Origin: Promicromonospora iranensis
GTDB lineage: Bacteria > Actinomycetota > Actinomycetes > Actinomycetales > Cellulomonadaceae
Length of the DNA: 64,000 nt
Reading direction: 5' to 3'
Assembly (NCBI RefSeq): GCF_028994775.1
Contig: NZ_JAJQMN010000008.1
Coordinates: forward strand, 1-64,000
In this document: piece by piece, positions 8,845-17,171 of the stretch
How the letters are laid out: each line of letters starts with the position of its first letter
Numbering within the stretch: the first letter of the stretch is position 1
The notes under the pieces: model-generated
What the model was told of the DNA's origin: nothing
The model's database searches: none
What the model saw: the letters and a program-made list of their open reading frames with translations, nothing else
Translations under genes and position numbers: made by a program

Positions 8845-9570
8845 GTGCTGATCGAGCGAGTGAGCGTCAAGCCGGCCCATGTCGACGAGGGCGCCTGGCC
8901 GTGGACGATTCCGGCCGTCGCTGACCTCGCCGCGCACGGTATGCGGTTGACCAGCAGCATCGTGATCCTGGTGGGTGCGAACGGGTCCGGTAAGTCCACC
9001 GTGCTGGAGGCCATCGCCGAGACGTACGGGATCGACGTACGCGGCGGGCACGGTGGTCGCAAGTACGCCAGCGGCATGGAGAAGAGTCCCTTGGGTGAGG
9101 CGATCATCCTGGACAGGACCATCGCAGGGACGCGCATGACCCGCCAGAGCGCGAAGGGTTTCTACCTGCGTGCGGAGACCGCGTTCGGGATGCTTGCGTT
9201 CATGACCGAGGCCGGAGTCACCGGCTACGGTGACCGGTTGTCCACGGAGGTCAGCCATGGCGAGTCGTACCTCCAGGCGATCGCCGGCAGGTTCAGCGGT
9301 CCCGGCCTCTACCTCCTGGACGAGGCCGAGGGGCCGCTGTCGTTCGAGTCCACGCTGCAGCTGCTGTACCGGTTGCAGGACCTGGTGACCGACCACGCGG
9401 CGCAGGTCATCTACGCGACCCACTCACCCTTGGTGGCAGCTCTGCCCGGTGCCCAGATCCTGGAGATGACGGAGCACGGGATCGCGGAGCGCACGTGGTC
9501 CGAGCTGGAATCGGTCAACCTGTGGAAAAGGTTCCTCGGACGACCGGACACCTTCTTCGACGTGATGTAG
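8845..9570 (+). CDS. AAA family ATPase (ABC/SMC-like predicted ATP-binding protein)
   Basis: A 241-residue soluble P-loop ATPase. It has Walker A GANGSGKST (about residues 44-52), a signature-like LSTEVSHGESYLQAI, Walker B GLYLLDEAEGPLS and a switch-His motif IYATHSPLVAALPGAQI. This arrangement fits small ABC-like AAA_21/AAA_23 ATPases related to OLD and RecF/SMC proteins. No nuclease (TOPRIM) domain is attached and no obvious partner lies beside it, so this is an orphan ATPase of unknown role. Start is GTG at 8845. It converges on the MFS gene with a 47-base gap. Confidence 0.85.
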   Translation: MLIERVSVKPAHVDEGAWPWTIPAVADLAAHGMRLTSSIVILVGANGSGKSTVLEAIAETYGIDVRGGHGGRKYASGMEKSPLGEAIILDRTIAGTRMTRQSAKGFYLRAETAFGMLAFMTEAGVTGYGDRLSTEVSHGESYLQAIAGRFSGPGLYLLDEAEGPLSFESTLQLLYRLQDLVTDHAAQVIYATHSPLVAALPGAQILEMTEHGIAERTWSELESVNLWKRFLGRPDTFFDVM

Positions 9571-9617
9571 GGCGATGGGCCAGGGCCGCTGCGTGGTAGG
9601 TCGAGTCCAAGTCGGCA

Positions 9618-11123
9618 TCAGGGGACAAGTAGAGGGTCGGCGGTGCGCTCGGTCTGTACCTGTGCCGGGGGCGTGGTCGCGAGCGACAACCCGTCACCGC
9701 GGCGGCGGAACAGCAGCGCCGACAGCACCGCGCCCAGGGCGAAGAACCCGGCGCCCCACCAGTACGTGGTCGAGTAGCTGGTGATCGCTGCCTGCACGCC
9801 GACCGCCTCGGTCACCGGCGCGTGGGCAGCGAGGTAGTCGGCAGCGGCCGTGGCGGCAAGGGTGTTGAGCAGCGCGGTGCCGATCGAGCCGCCGACCTGC
9901 TGGCTCGTGTTCACCATCGCCGACGCGACGCCTGCGAACTGCCGGTCGACACCGAGCGTGGCGGTCTGCATCGACGCGGGCATGATCGTGCCCATCGCGA
10001 AGCCGACGATCATCAGCGGCGGCAGCACGTTCGCGGCGTAGGAGCTCGAGGCGTCCAGGAACGTCAGGAAGAACATGCCGGTCGCGCCGAGCGTCATGCC
10101 GATCGGCACCATGAGCTTGGGCCCGAACCTGGGCACGAACAGGTTGGTGCCGAGCTGGGCGGCGAGCACCAGCATCCCGATCATGGGCAGGAACGACAGA
10201 CCCGTCTGGATCGGTGAGTACCCGAGCGTGAGCTGCAGGTAGTAGGTGACGAAGAGGAAGATGCCGAACATCCCCGCACCCGCGATCAGCACCGAGAGGT
10301 AGGCGGCGCCGCGGTTGCGGTCGAGGACTATCGAGAGCGGCAGCAACGGGTGGGCCGCTCGTGCCTGCCAGGCGACGAACGCGGTGAGCAGCACGACGGC
10401 GCTCGCGAGCATGCCCCAGGTCAGGGGCGTCTCCCAGCCGCCGGTCTCGGCGTTCGAGAAGCCGTAGACGAGGCCGAAGAGCGCGCCCGACACGAGCAGC
10501 GTGCCCGGCACGTCCAGGCTCGGCCGCGGACCGGTGCGGGTGATCCGCGGGATGAAGACGAAGGCGCCGACGAGGGCGAACGCGGCGATGAAGACGTTGA
10601 TGTAGAGGTTCCAGCGCCAGTCGAGAGTCTCCGTCAGGACACCACCGAGCAGCAGCCCGACGGCGCCACCCGCGCCGGCTATCGCGCCGAACACGCCGAA
10701 CGCGCGGGCGCGCTCCTTCGGGACGGTGAAGGTGGTGGTCAGCACGGCGAGCGCGGTGGGGGCCAGCAGGGCGCCGAACACGCCCTGCAGCGCACGTGCG
10801 GCGACGAGCAGCTCGAACGAGCCGGCCGCGCCGCCCAGGGCCGAGGCGATCGCGAAGCCGATGAGGCCGATGACGAACGTCCGCTTCCGGCCGACGAGGT
10901 CGGAAAGGCGTCCGCCGAGGAGGAGCAGGCTGGCGAAGGCGAGCGAGTAGGCGGTGATGACCCACTGGCGCTGACCGTCCGAGAAGCCGAGGTCGGCCTG
11001 GGCGGACGGGAGCGCGATGTTCACGACAGTCGCATCGAGCACGACCATGAGCTGTGCGAGCCCGACCACGACGAGCGTGATCCAGCGCCGACCGTCGGTG
11101 GCGAGTGTTGAGGTATCGGACAT
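9618..11123 (-). CDS. MFS drug-efflux transporter, DHA2 (14-TM) family
   Basis: A 501-residue exporter of the EmrB/QacA type, predicted to pump small hydrophobic compounds out in exchange for protons. Typical features are LMVVLDATVVNIALPSAQ in helix 1 (motif D1), GGRLSDLVGRKRTFVIGLIG (motif A) and ARALQGVFGALLAPTALA (motif B), with about 14 hydrophobic segments to the end. The ATG giving MSDTSTL at 11123 is preferred to an ATG 12 bases upstream, because the upstream one lies inside the palindromic operator and lacks a ribosome site. It diverges from a TetR gene, the usual arrangement of a ligand-induced efflux pump. Confidence 0.93.
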   Translation of the reverse strand: MSDTSTLATDGRRWITLVVVGLAQLMVVLDATVVNIALPSAQADLGFSDGQRQWVITAYSLAFASLLLLGGRLSDLVGRKRTFVIGLIGFAIASALGGAAGSFELLVAARALQGVFGALLAPTALAVLTTTFTVPKERARAFGVFGAIAGAGGAVGLLLGGVLTETLDWRWNLYINVFIAAFALVGAFVFIPRITRTGPRPSLDVPGTLLVSGALFGLVYGFSNAETGGWETPLTWGMLASAVVLLTAFVAWQARAAHPLLPLSIVLDRNRGAAYLSVLIAGAGMFGIFLFVTYYLQLTLGYSPIQTGLSFLPMIGMLVLAAQLGTNLFVPRFGPKLMVPIGMTLGATGMFFLTFLDASSSYAANVLPPLMIVGFAMGTIMPASMQTATLGVDRQFAGVASAMVNTSQQVGGSIGTALLNTLAATAAADYLAAHAPVTEAVGVQAAITSYSTTYWWGAGFFALGAVLSALLFRRRGDGLSLATTPPAQVQTERTADPLLVP

Positions 11124-11131
11124 ACGCGCCA

Positions 11132-11163
11132 CCATATACGGTACTGCGGAGTTCCGGATATGG
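11132..11163. promoter_or_regulatory. Candidate TetR operator between MFS and TetR genes
   Basis: A 32-bp imperfect palindrome with 10-base outer arms: CCATATACGG (11132-11141) and CCGGATATGG (11154-11163), which match at 9 of 10 paired positions. A smaller ACT/AGT symmetry lies at the centre. It is directly upstream of the MFS start. A second 16-base imperfect palindrome, GGTTCAATAATTAACC, lies at 11166-11181. Confidence 0.65.
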
Positions 11164-11222
11164 CTGGTTCAATAATTAACCCAACGGTAAGGTCGAGTCG
11201 GACAGGAAGGAGGGCGGCTGCG

Positions 11223-11843
11223 ATGGCGCAGATCGAGCACGCCACGGTGAAGCCCCGGCTCGGGCGCAAACGGGACCACACTCGCGACCCCGAGATCCTG
11301 GACGTCGCGCTCGACGTCCTGGCGGAGACCGGCTACGACGGGATGACGGTCGAGATGGTCGCGACGCGCGCCAAGGCAGGCAAGGCGACGCTCTACCGCC
11401 GGTGGCCGTCCAAGTCCGACCTGGTGCTCGACGCCGTCGCCTGCATGAAGGGCAGGGACCTCGACGTCGACAGCCTGCCCGACACGGGAACGCTGCGCGG
11501 GGACCTGGTCGCGATGATCAAGCCGCCGAGCATCCGCGACAGTGAGCGGAAGCTCAAGGTGATGGCCGGGATCGTGTCCATGATCGCCCGCAACCCCGAG
11601 ATGGCCGCCGCCGCGCAAGAGGCGCTGGTCGAGCCGCGAGCCGCCGTCAACCGCATCTTCTTCCGGCGCGCGATCGACCGGGGCGAGATCCCGTCGGACG
11701 TCGACGTCGAGAAGCTCTGCATGATCGGCCCGGCGCTGGTCGCGTACCGGGTGCTCCTGCTGCGCAAGCCGGTCGACCGGGAGTTCCTGCTCTCGAACAT
11801 CGACGAGGTCATCCTGCCCGCCGTCGGGCTGCGTGCCGCCTGA
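11223..11843 (+). CDS. TetR/AcrR family transcriptional repressor
   Basis: A 206-residue regulator. The N-terminal helix-turn-helix (DVLAETGYDGMTVEMVATRA, then KAGKATLYRRWPSKSDLVLD, about residues 22-60) is a standard TetR DNA-binding domain. The C-terminal helical domain resembles TetR_C_11-type ligand domains (SERKLKVMAGIVSMIARNPE). The ATG at 11223 follows AGGAAGGAGG closely and was preferred over an ATG 63 bases upstream. It diverges from the MFS exporter across a palindromic operator, so it most likely represses the pump and itself. The TauE/SafE gene follows after 5 bases and is probably co-transcribed. Confidence 0.9.
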   Translation: MAQIEHATVKPRLGRKRDHTRDPEILDVALDVLAETGYDGMTVEMVATRAKAGKATLYRRWPSKSDLVLDAVACMKGRDLDVDSLPDTGTLRGDLVAMIKPPSIRDSERKLKVMAGIVSMIARNPEMAAAAQEALVEPRAAVNRIFFRRAIDRGEIPSDVDVEKLCMIGPALVAYRVLLLRKPVDREFLLSNIDEVILPAVGLRAA

Positions 11844-11848
11844 GCGCC

Positions 11849-12592
11849 GTGGACCTGGACGGCGGGATCCTCCTCGGCGCCCTCTTCGCGCTGATCTTCG
11901 TCAGCGCCATCCTGCAGTCGCTGTCGGGTTTCGGGTTCGCGCTGCTGAGCGCCCCGCTGCTCGCCGCGACCATCGGCGGGGCCGAGGCGGTCTCGACGAT
12001 CATCATCACCGGCACCGTCTGCGATGTGGCGATCCTGGCGATGCGGCGCAGCGTGCCGCGGCCGGTCGGCCGGGAGGTCTGGGCGCTCGCCGGCTGGTCC
12101 GTGCCGGGCATGCTGGTCGGCGCCTGGCTGCTGGCCTGGTTGCCGGCGTCCGGCCTCCAGATCTTCGTCGCCTGCGTGGTGATCGGCGCGGTGGTGCTGC
12201 GGCTGCGCTCGCGGGAGCGTGGTGTCGTCGTCCGGCCCGTGTGGGCCGTGCCGGCCGGTCTTCTCTCGGGTGCGCTGAGCACCTCGACCTCCCTCGGTGG
12301 TCCGCCCAGCGTCTACTACCTGGTCCACCGTGACCTGGCGCCGCACGCGATGCGGGACACCCTCGTCACCGTCTCGCTCGTGCGCCTGCCGCTGAGTGTC
12401 GCGTCACTGGTGATCGCGGGAACGTGGCAGACGTACGAGTACTGGCTGCCGCTCGTCGGCGCGGCGCTGCTGGGGCAGCTGGTGGGCGCCCGGGCGTTCC
12501 ACGCGTTCGGCAGCTCGCGGTACGAGCGCGTGGTCCTCTGCCTGCTCGTCGTGTCGGCCCTCGTGTCGGTGGCGGCGCTGCTGATGGGCTGA
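11849..12592 (+). CDS. TauE/SafE family sulfite-exporter-type permease
   Basis: A 247-residue membrane protein with about eight hydrophobic helices arranged in two repeats. LQSLSGFGFALLSAPLLAAT at about residues 22-41 and LSGALSTSTSLGGPPSVYYL at about 135-154 are the repeated family motifs. Members export or import organic anions such as sulfite or sulfoacetate, but the substrate here is not evident. It starts with GTG 5 bases after the TetR stop codon, so it is probably in the same transcript. Whether the TetR ligand is also its substrate is an open possibility. Confidence 0.85.
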   Translation: MDLDGGILLGALFALIFVSAILQSLSGFGFALLSAPLLAATIGGAEAVSTIIITGTVCDVAILAMRRSVPRPVGREVWALAGWSVPGMLVGAWLLAWLPASGLQIFVACVVIGAVVLRLRSRERGVVVRPVWAVPAGLLSGALSTSTSLGGPPSVYYLVHRDLAPHAMRDTLVTVSLVRLPLSVASLVIAGTWQTYEYWLPLVGAALLGQLVGARAFHAFGSSRYERVVLCLLVVSALVSVAALLMG

Positions 12593-12593
12593 C

Positions 12594-12612
12594 GCGGTCC
12601 TGGTCGGACCGC
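12594..12612. terminator. Hairpin between convergent genes
   Basis: GCGGTCC (12594-12600) and GGACCGC (12606-12612) form a perfect 7-bp stem just after the TauE/SafE stop codon. No T-run follows, so terminator function is uncertain. Confidence 0.4.
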
Positions 12613-12677
12613 TCGTCCCCGAGCGGCACCGGTCGGTGGCCGAGCTCAGCGCGTGACCTGCCCGAAGCATTCCCGGC

Positions 12678-13859
12678 TCACCGGGCAGCCGATCTCGCCC
12701 GGGTGTACGACAGCCGGCGCAGCAGGATCTCCGCCGGCCCGCGGTAACCGGCCCTGTGCATCAGGTCGGCGATGATCACCGAGACCACCCAGGTGGCGAT
12801 CGCGACGGCGGTGGCGCCCGCGAGCCCCATCCGGTCCTCCAGCCCCAGGCCGAAGGGCGTGAAGACCGCGACCCACACCACGGTCTGGAACAGGTACATG
12901 CTCATCGACCGCTGGCCCAGTGCCTGAACGGCGGTCGTCAGCCGGCCGGGGCGGTCGGCCACGGAGCACGCGATCAGCGCGATGAAGCCCGCCAGAGCGA
13001 TTCCGCCCACATAGCCGGTGAGCGGCTGGGCGACTGCCGCGGTCAGCACGACAACCGGGTTCTCGTTCGACCACGTCCCGAGCTCGAGCAGTACGGCAGG
13101 GAGCGCGCCGAGGACCGACGCCACCGTGGCAGCGACCGAGAAGCGCCAGAGCAGCGCGCGGTGGTTCTCCGGTTCGTCCAGGACTCGGCGTCGCGCCACC
13201 CACATCCCGAGCACGACCCCGGGGATGACGAGCAGGACCCCGATGACCAGGCCGTACGGCCAGCTCGTGGTCCGGTCGACGAACGCCTCGGTCCAGGTCC
13301 GGTCGCCCGTGGCCACGCTGCCGACGGTGTAGCTCGAGATGCCCTGCGACAACGGGAGCCACATCCCGAGGGCGGCCGCCGCCGTCGCCGGGATCATCGT
13401 CAGCCCGCTCACCCAGAGCAGGGTGGAGTCCTTGGCCCGGAGCAGCCCGGCGAGCAGCAGCCCGGCGATCCCGTACGGCGCCAGGATGTCGAGCGGCGTG
13501 AAGAGCAGTACGTGGACTGCGCCGATGACGACGAGCCACCAGCCTCGTCGTCGCACCAGCGTGCGGACGTCGGTCCAGCTCGCGCCGCGCTCCTGCTGCC
13601 GGTTCATCATCTGGACGAGGGCGTAACCGAAGAGGAACGCGAACAGCGGCCGCGCGTGGTTGTGCACGAAGAGCAGATGGAAGACCTTCGTGATCTCGTT
13701 GACCACCTCGGGTCCACGGTCGATCGCGGACACGAACAGCGGGGCGTGCGCGAACGTGATGAACAGCAGCATCCCACCCCGCGCCAGGTCCGGTGCCGGC
13801 GCTCTGCGGGCCGTCCGGGTGACCATGACCGACGACGGTGACGTGACCGGGTTGCCCAT
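12678..13859 (-). CDS. DUF418 / YeiB-like membrane protein
   Basis: A 393-residue polytopic membrane protein with about ten hydrophobic segments. Its start (APDLARGGMLLFITFAHAPL) and the region HNHARPLFAFLFGYALVQMM match the N-terminal part of YeiB-like acyltransferase-fold proteins. ALGQRSMSMYLFQTVVWVAV near residue 300 belongs to the DUF418 domain. Function is unknown; the fold suggests transfer of a group across or within the membrane. It begins 4 bases after the AbrB-like gene on the same strand, and the two very likely form an operon with translational coupling. Confidence 0.85.
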   Translation of the reverse strand: MGNPVTSPSSVMVTRTARRAPAPDLARGGMLLFITFAHAPLFVSAIDRGPEVVNEITKVFHLLFVHNHARPLFAFLFGYALVQMMNRQQERGASWTDVRTLVRRRGWWLVVIGAVHVLLFTPLDILAPYGIAGLLLAGLLRAKDSTLLWVSGLTMIPATAAAALGMWLPLSQGISSYTVGSVATGDRTWTEAFVDRTTSWPYGLVIGVLLVIPGVVLGMWVARRRVLDEPENHRALLWRFSVAATVASVLGALPAVLLELGTWSNENPVVVLTAAVAQPLTGYVGGIALAGFIALIACSVADRPGRLTTAVQALGQRSMSMYLFQTVVWVAVFTPFGLGLEDRMGLAGATAVAIATWVVSVIIADLMHRAGYRGPAEILLRRLSYTRARSAAR

Positions 13860-13863
13860 GCGG

Positions 13864-14148
13864 CTACTCCGCCTCGTCCGTGTCGTCTGCGCCGTCCTTG
13901 GCGTGTTGCTGGATCATCTCGAGCAGCGTGGACGAGCCCTGGAGGTTGCGCATCAGCGTGTCGATGGTCATCAGGGCGAGACCCTGCTCAGGGTCGGCGA
14001 GGACCAGCAGCTTGTCACCCGCTTCGATCCCCAGGTCGCGCCGGGCCTGGGCCGGGATCGCGATCTGCCCCCGCTCGCTCACCGTCACCGAACCGTAGAA
14101 GCCGCGGCCTCCAGGACCGTACTTCGCTGGACTCTTGTCGTCGGCCAC
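13864..14148 (-). CDS. AbrB/MazE/SpoVT-type DNA-binding protein
   Basis: A 94-residue protein with a swapped-hairpin AbrB domain (GSVTVSERGQIAIPAQARRD then LGIEAGDKLLVL, about residues 19-50) and a helical acidic tail. Such proteins are either transition-state regulators or antitoxins. No toxin gene is adjacent: the next gene in the operon encodes a 393-residue DUF418 membrane protein. Autoregulation or regulation of that membrane protein is therefore the simpler reading. An ACATG-rich symmetrical region directly upstream (14193-14223) is a likely binding site. Confidence 0.85.
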   Translation of the reverse strand: MADDKSPAKYGPGGRGFYGSVTVSERGQIAIPAQARRDLGIEAGDKLLVLADPEQGLALMTIDTLMRNLQGSSTLLEMIQQHAKDGADDTDEAE

Positions 14149-14192
14149 CGCATGCCTCCCGTGCTCGGGTGTCTGCTCCTGTCTGAGCTACA

Positions 14193-14223
14193 CGTTACAA
14201 CATGTAAATCATGTAGAACATGC
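14193..14223. promoter_or_regulatory. Candidate AbrB operator
   Basis: An AT-rich island in GC-rich DNA, with three spaced half-sites: ACATGTA at 14200-14206, ATGTAGA at 14211-14217 and ACATG at 14218-14222. Together they form an imperfect inverted repeat. It lies 45 bases upstream of the AbrB-like start. Confidence 0.5.
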
Positions 14224-14292
14224 GGCGGCTCTTTGTCGCGCCGAGCGCCGCGTCTAGGGTGTGCGTACGTACCTGGACCGGAGGTGGCTGAG

Positions 14293-14343
14293 ATGGGCGT
14301 CGTCACGTCGCGCGCGCTGAGGCACGAGGTGAGCGAGCGGTGA
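14293..14343 (+). CDS. Possible 16-residue leader peptide before the HAD gene
   Basis: ATG at 14293, with GGAGG at 14280-14284, opens a short frame encoding MGVVTSRALRHEVSER. It stops at a TGA (14341-14343) that overlaps the GTG start of the HAD hydrolase in the arrangement GTGA. The good ribosome site and exact stop-start overlap suggest translational coupling. The peptide has no recognisable domain. It may be a leader peptide or simply chance. Confidence 0.35.
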   Translation: MGVVTSRALRHEVSER

Positions 14344-15230
14344 CCCGCCTGCCCCGCGTCGTCGCCACCGACCTGGACGGCACGCTGCTCGACAGCCGCG
14401 GCCAGGTCTCGGAGCGCACGCGGAACGTCCTCGCCGACCTCGACGCGGCAGGCGTCGAGGTGGTCTTCGTGACCGCCCGACCGCCGCGCTGGCTGACCCG
14501 GTTCACGGACGCCGTCGGCGGCCACGGCCGCGTCATCTGCATCGGCGGGGCCTGTGTGCTCGACCTCGCCTCCGGCGAGACGCTCGACACCTGCGGGTTC
14601 GACGACGACGCGGCGCTCGCCGTCGTGACCGGGATCCGCGCCGCGCTGCCGCACGCCGCGCTCGCCTTCGAGCGGCCGGGCGGCGTCGTGTTCGACCCGA
14701 CCTACCCCAACCGGGAACCGGCCCTGGACCCGGGTCTCTGGTCCGTCCCGGTCGAGGACACGCTCGGTGCGGACCGCGCACGTGGGCCGGTGTCGAAGAT
14801 CCTCGCGCTCGATCCCGCGTACATCCCGCCGCCGGGCATCGTCGTCGACCCGCCCGAGGAGATCCGGCTCGCGCAGGAACAGTTCTTCGCCGCGGTGCGC
14901 GGCGCCATCGGGCCGCACGCCCAGCTGGCGTACTCGGGCGCCGTCGGCCTGGCCGAGCTCATGCCGCCCGGCGTCGACAAGGCCGCCGCGCTGGCCCGCT
15001 GGTGCGCGCGGCTCGGCGTCGACGCCTCCGACGTGTGGGCCTTCGGCGACATGCCCAACGACCTGCCGATGCTCACCTGGGCCGGCCGGGGCATCGCCGT
15101 GGCCAACGCCCACAGCGAGGTGCTGGCCTGCGCCGACGCGGTCGTCGGGCACCACGATGCCGACGGTGTGGCCGAAGAGCTGGCCACGGCGCTGCTGGGC
15201 AGCGCCGCCAGGGCGGCTGCGGACTCCTGA
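14340..15230 (+). CDS. HAD-superfamily hydrolase, Cof/YidA type
   Basis: A 296-residue phosphatase of the HAD IIB (Cof) subfamily. Motif I DLDGTLLDSRG is at about residues 11-21, motif II VVFVTARPP at about 41-49 and motif IV WAFGDMPNDLPML near residue 235, giving all catalytic Asp residues. Members dephosphorylate sugar phosphates, pyridoxal phosphate or flavin mononucleotide; the substrate here is unknown. Start is GTG at 14340, with GAGGTGAG a few bases upstream, overlapping a possible leader frame. It converges with a PfkB sugar kinase across a palindromic repeat. Confidence 0.9.
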   Translation: MTRLPRVVATDLDGTLLDSRGQVSERTRNVLADLDAAGVEVVFVTARPPRWLTRFTDAVGGHGRVICIGGACVLDLASGETLDTCGFDDDAALAVVTGIRAALPHAALAFERPGGVVFDPTYPNREPALDPGLWSVPVEDTLGADRARGPVSKILALDPAYIPPPGIVVDPPEEIRLAQEQFFAAVRGAIGPHAQLAYSGAVGLAELMPPGVDKAAALARWCARLGVDASDVWAFGDMPNDLPMLTWAGRGIAVANAHSEVLACADAVVGHHDADGVAEELATALLGSAARAAADS

Positions 15231-15271
15231 CCCCGCGGAATCCTGGCTCTGCGGGGAGCGGCCCCGGTTGT

Positions 15272-15330
15272 GTCGTGAGCGATCGTCGCGTCGACGTGCC
15301 CGTTCTCGCCGCGACGATCACGCTCACGAC
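15272..15330. repeat. Long palindrome of the GTCGTGAGCG family, copy 1
   Basis: The left arm starting GTCGTGAGCG at 15272 pairs with the right arm ending CGCTCACGAC at 15330, with an inner TCGTCGCG/CGCGACGA stem and a two-base bulge. The right arm runs into the 3' end of the PfkB gene and supplies its stop codon. A second element with the same outer arms lies at 42544-42597. Confidence 0.75.
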
Positions 15331-16187
15331 AAGGGGTGTTCGTCGAGGATCGGGGACAGATGCGCGGTGGTCAGGGCGCGGGTCGCCTGGCGTGCGCCCG
15401 CCCGGAGACAGTCCGCGGTGCCCGCGCCCGCGAGGTGCGCCGTGAAGAACCCGGCGAAGAACGCGTCGCCCGCGCCGTTGGTGTCGACCACGTCCACGGG
15501 CTCCGCCGGGCACTCGAACCAGCCCTCCGCGGTGCGCGCAACAGCGCCGTCGGCGCCGAGCGTGCACACCACGGTCCGGGCACCACGGTCCAGCAGGTCG
15601 GACATGAGGGCACGATGGTCGTCGGTGCCGTCGTCGTTGAGGAAGACGTGCGAGCACGCCTCGGCGAACGGGCGGTGGAACTCCGCCACACCGTCGTAGT
15701 CGTGCAGGTCGGTCCACAGCGTCGCCCCGCTCGCGACGGCGGCCGGGAGCAGGCTCAGCCCGGCGGCGCCGAGGTCCAGCACCACGTGCTCGGCGTCGGC
15801 CACCCGGGCGACGGCGACGGCGTCGGGCCCGGGGGAGGCCGTGGTTGTCGCGAGGTAGATCGACAGGCGCTCACCGGCGTCGGTCATCAGGTTCAGGTGC
15901 TGCTCCGACGGGCCGGGGGCCCGCCGGGCCAGTACCTCGACGCCCTTCGCGCGGTCCAGCGCCGCGAGGATGAGGTCGCCCTCCGGGTCCGTGCCGACGT
16001 CGGCGACGAGCGTGCAGGCCGCCCCGAGATCCGCGAGGTGCAGGACCTTCCCGGCGCTCGTGCCGCCCAGTGTGCGCACCGTGCCGCGCGCGAACACGGC
16101 GTGCGGGCGGGGCTCGGGAAGGTGGTCGAGCCGGACCATCGTGTTCCACGTGGCCGGCCCGGCCACCACGGTGCGAGGAGCGTTCAT
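15324..16187 (-). CDS. PfkB-family carbohydrate kinase
   Basis: A 287-residue ribokinase-like sugar or nucleoside kinase. LGGTSAGKVLHLADLGA at about residues 33-49 is the N-terminal signature region. VDVVDTNGAGDAFFAGFFTA at about 233-252 holds the anion hole and catalytic Asp (GAGD). The substrate is not evident. The ATG at 16187 was chosen because the sequence before it is non-coding in style and MNAPRTVVAGPATWN fits the first beta strand. The stop codon is formed by a palindromic repeat shared with another locus, so the C-terminal end (HPLS) may be recent. Confidence 0.88.
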   Translation of the reverse strand: MNAPRTVVAGPATWNTMVRLDHLPEPRPHAVFARGTVRTLGGTSAGKVLHLADLGAACTLVADVGTDPEGDLILAALDRAKGVEVLARRAPGPSEQHLNLMTDAGERLSIYLATTTASPGPDAVAVARVADAEHVVLDLGAAGLSLLPAAVASGATLWTDLHDYDGVAEFHRPFAEACSHVFLNDDGTDDHRALMSDLLDRGARTVVCTLGADGAVARTAEGWFECPAEPVDVVDTNGAGDAFFAGFFTAHLAGAGTADCLRAGARQATRALTTAHLSPILDEHPLS

Positions 16188-16228
16188 GCGCTCACCCTGC
16201 CACCCGACACCCACACCGTCCCGGGCGG

Positions 16229-17170
16229 TCAGCCGAGCAGCTCCACACCCAGCACGGCGATGGCGTCGGGGTCGCCCACCAGGTCCACGCTGGCGATCCG
16301 CCCGTCGTGCACGACCACCGCGAACACGGCGCGCGGCGTGCCGCCCGGCGCCCACGTGAACCCGACGGAGCCGCCGACCAGCGCGGGCACGGCACCTCCC
16401 GCCCGGCCCCGGAACGCCTCCGCGACGGCCGCGGCGCCACGCACCTCGCGCGCCAGCAGGGGAGCGCCCTTGTCGGCCGACGCCGCCGCCGTCTCGACCG
16501 CCGACTGGTCGGCGCGCAGCACCACCTCGGGCGCGAGCACGGCCAGCAGGCCCGCGAGGTCTCCCGTGCGGGACGCCGTGAGGAACGCCTCGACCACCTG
16601 CCGGTCGGTCCGGGCCTCGGCGGCGGTCCGGGAGCCGACGCCGGACGCCGCGCCGTTCTGCGCGGCCGCCCCCGACTGCACCCGCCGCCGGCCGCGGCTC
16701 GCGAGCTGCCGCGACGCGGCCACCGAGCGGCCCAGCACCGGTGCGATCTGCTCGTAGGGCACGGCGAACAGGTCGTGCAGCACGAACGCCAGACGTTCGG
16801 CAGGGTCGAGGCTCTGCAGCACGATCTGCATCGCCAGCCCGACGACATCGGCCAGCTCTGCCTCCTGGGCAGGGTCAGGGACGTCGTCGTGCGGAAGCTC
16901 CGGCCCGACGTCGTCCGGCAGGCCGGTCGGTAGGGGCGCCTCGCGGCGGGTCGACCGGGAGCGGAGCATGTCGAGGCAGATCCGGCCGGTGACCGTCGTC
17001 AGCCAGGCGGCGAGACTCTCGATCTCCGCGTCGCCGGTGCGATTGAGGCGCAGCCAGGTCTCCTGCAGCGCGTCGTCGGCGTCATCGGGGTTGCCGAGCA
17101 TCCGGTAGGCCACCGCACGCAGGCGGGGGCGGTGCTGCTCGAAGGCGGTGGCGAGCTCGTCGGGATTCAT
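16229..17170 (-). CDS. ECF41-type RNA polymerase sigma factor (SigJ-like)
   Basis: A 313-residue extracytoplasmic-function sigma factor with a fused C-terminal domain. Region 2 is at about residues 8-75 (AVAYRMLGNPDDADDALQET, WLTTVTGRICLDMLRSRSTR). Region 4 is at about 120-175 (LDPAERLAFVLHDLFAVPYE, APVLGRSVAASRQLASRGRR). A SnoaL/NTF2-like domain of about 120 residues follows (VEAFLTASRTGDLAGLLAVL). ECF41 factors lack an anti-sigma partner; the C-terminal domain controls activity. The divergent neighbour is a carboxymuconolactone decarboxylase, a known ECF41 target. Two inverted copies of an ECF41-type promoter lie between them, implying control of both genes. Confidence 0.9.
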   Translation of the reverse strand: MNPDELATAFEQHRPRLRAVAYRMLGNPDDADDALQETWLRLNRTGDAEIESLAAWLTTVTGRICLDMLRSRSTRREAPLPTGLPDDVGPELPHDDVPDPAQEAELADVVGLAMQIVLQSLDPAERLAFVLHDLFAVPYEQIAPVLGRSVAASRQLASRGRRRVQSGAAAQNGAASGVGSRTAAEARTDRQVVEAFLTASRTGDLAGLLAVLAPEVVLRADQSAVETAAASADKGAPLLAREVRGAAAVAEAFRGRAGGAVPALVGGSVGFTWAPGGTPRAVFAVVVHDGRIASVDLVGDPDAIAVLGVELLG

Positions 17171-17171
17171 C

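Noticed and set aside
13864-14148. AbrB-like gene as antitoxin of a type II toxin-antitoxin pair
   Set aside because: No small toxin-like gene on either side; the partner is a 393-residue membrane protein.
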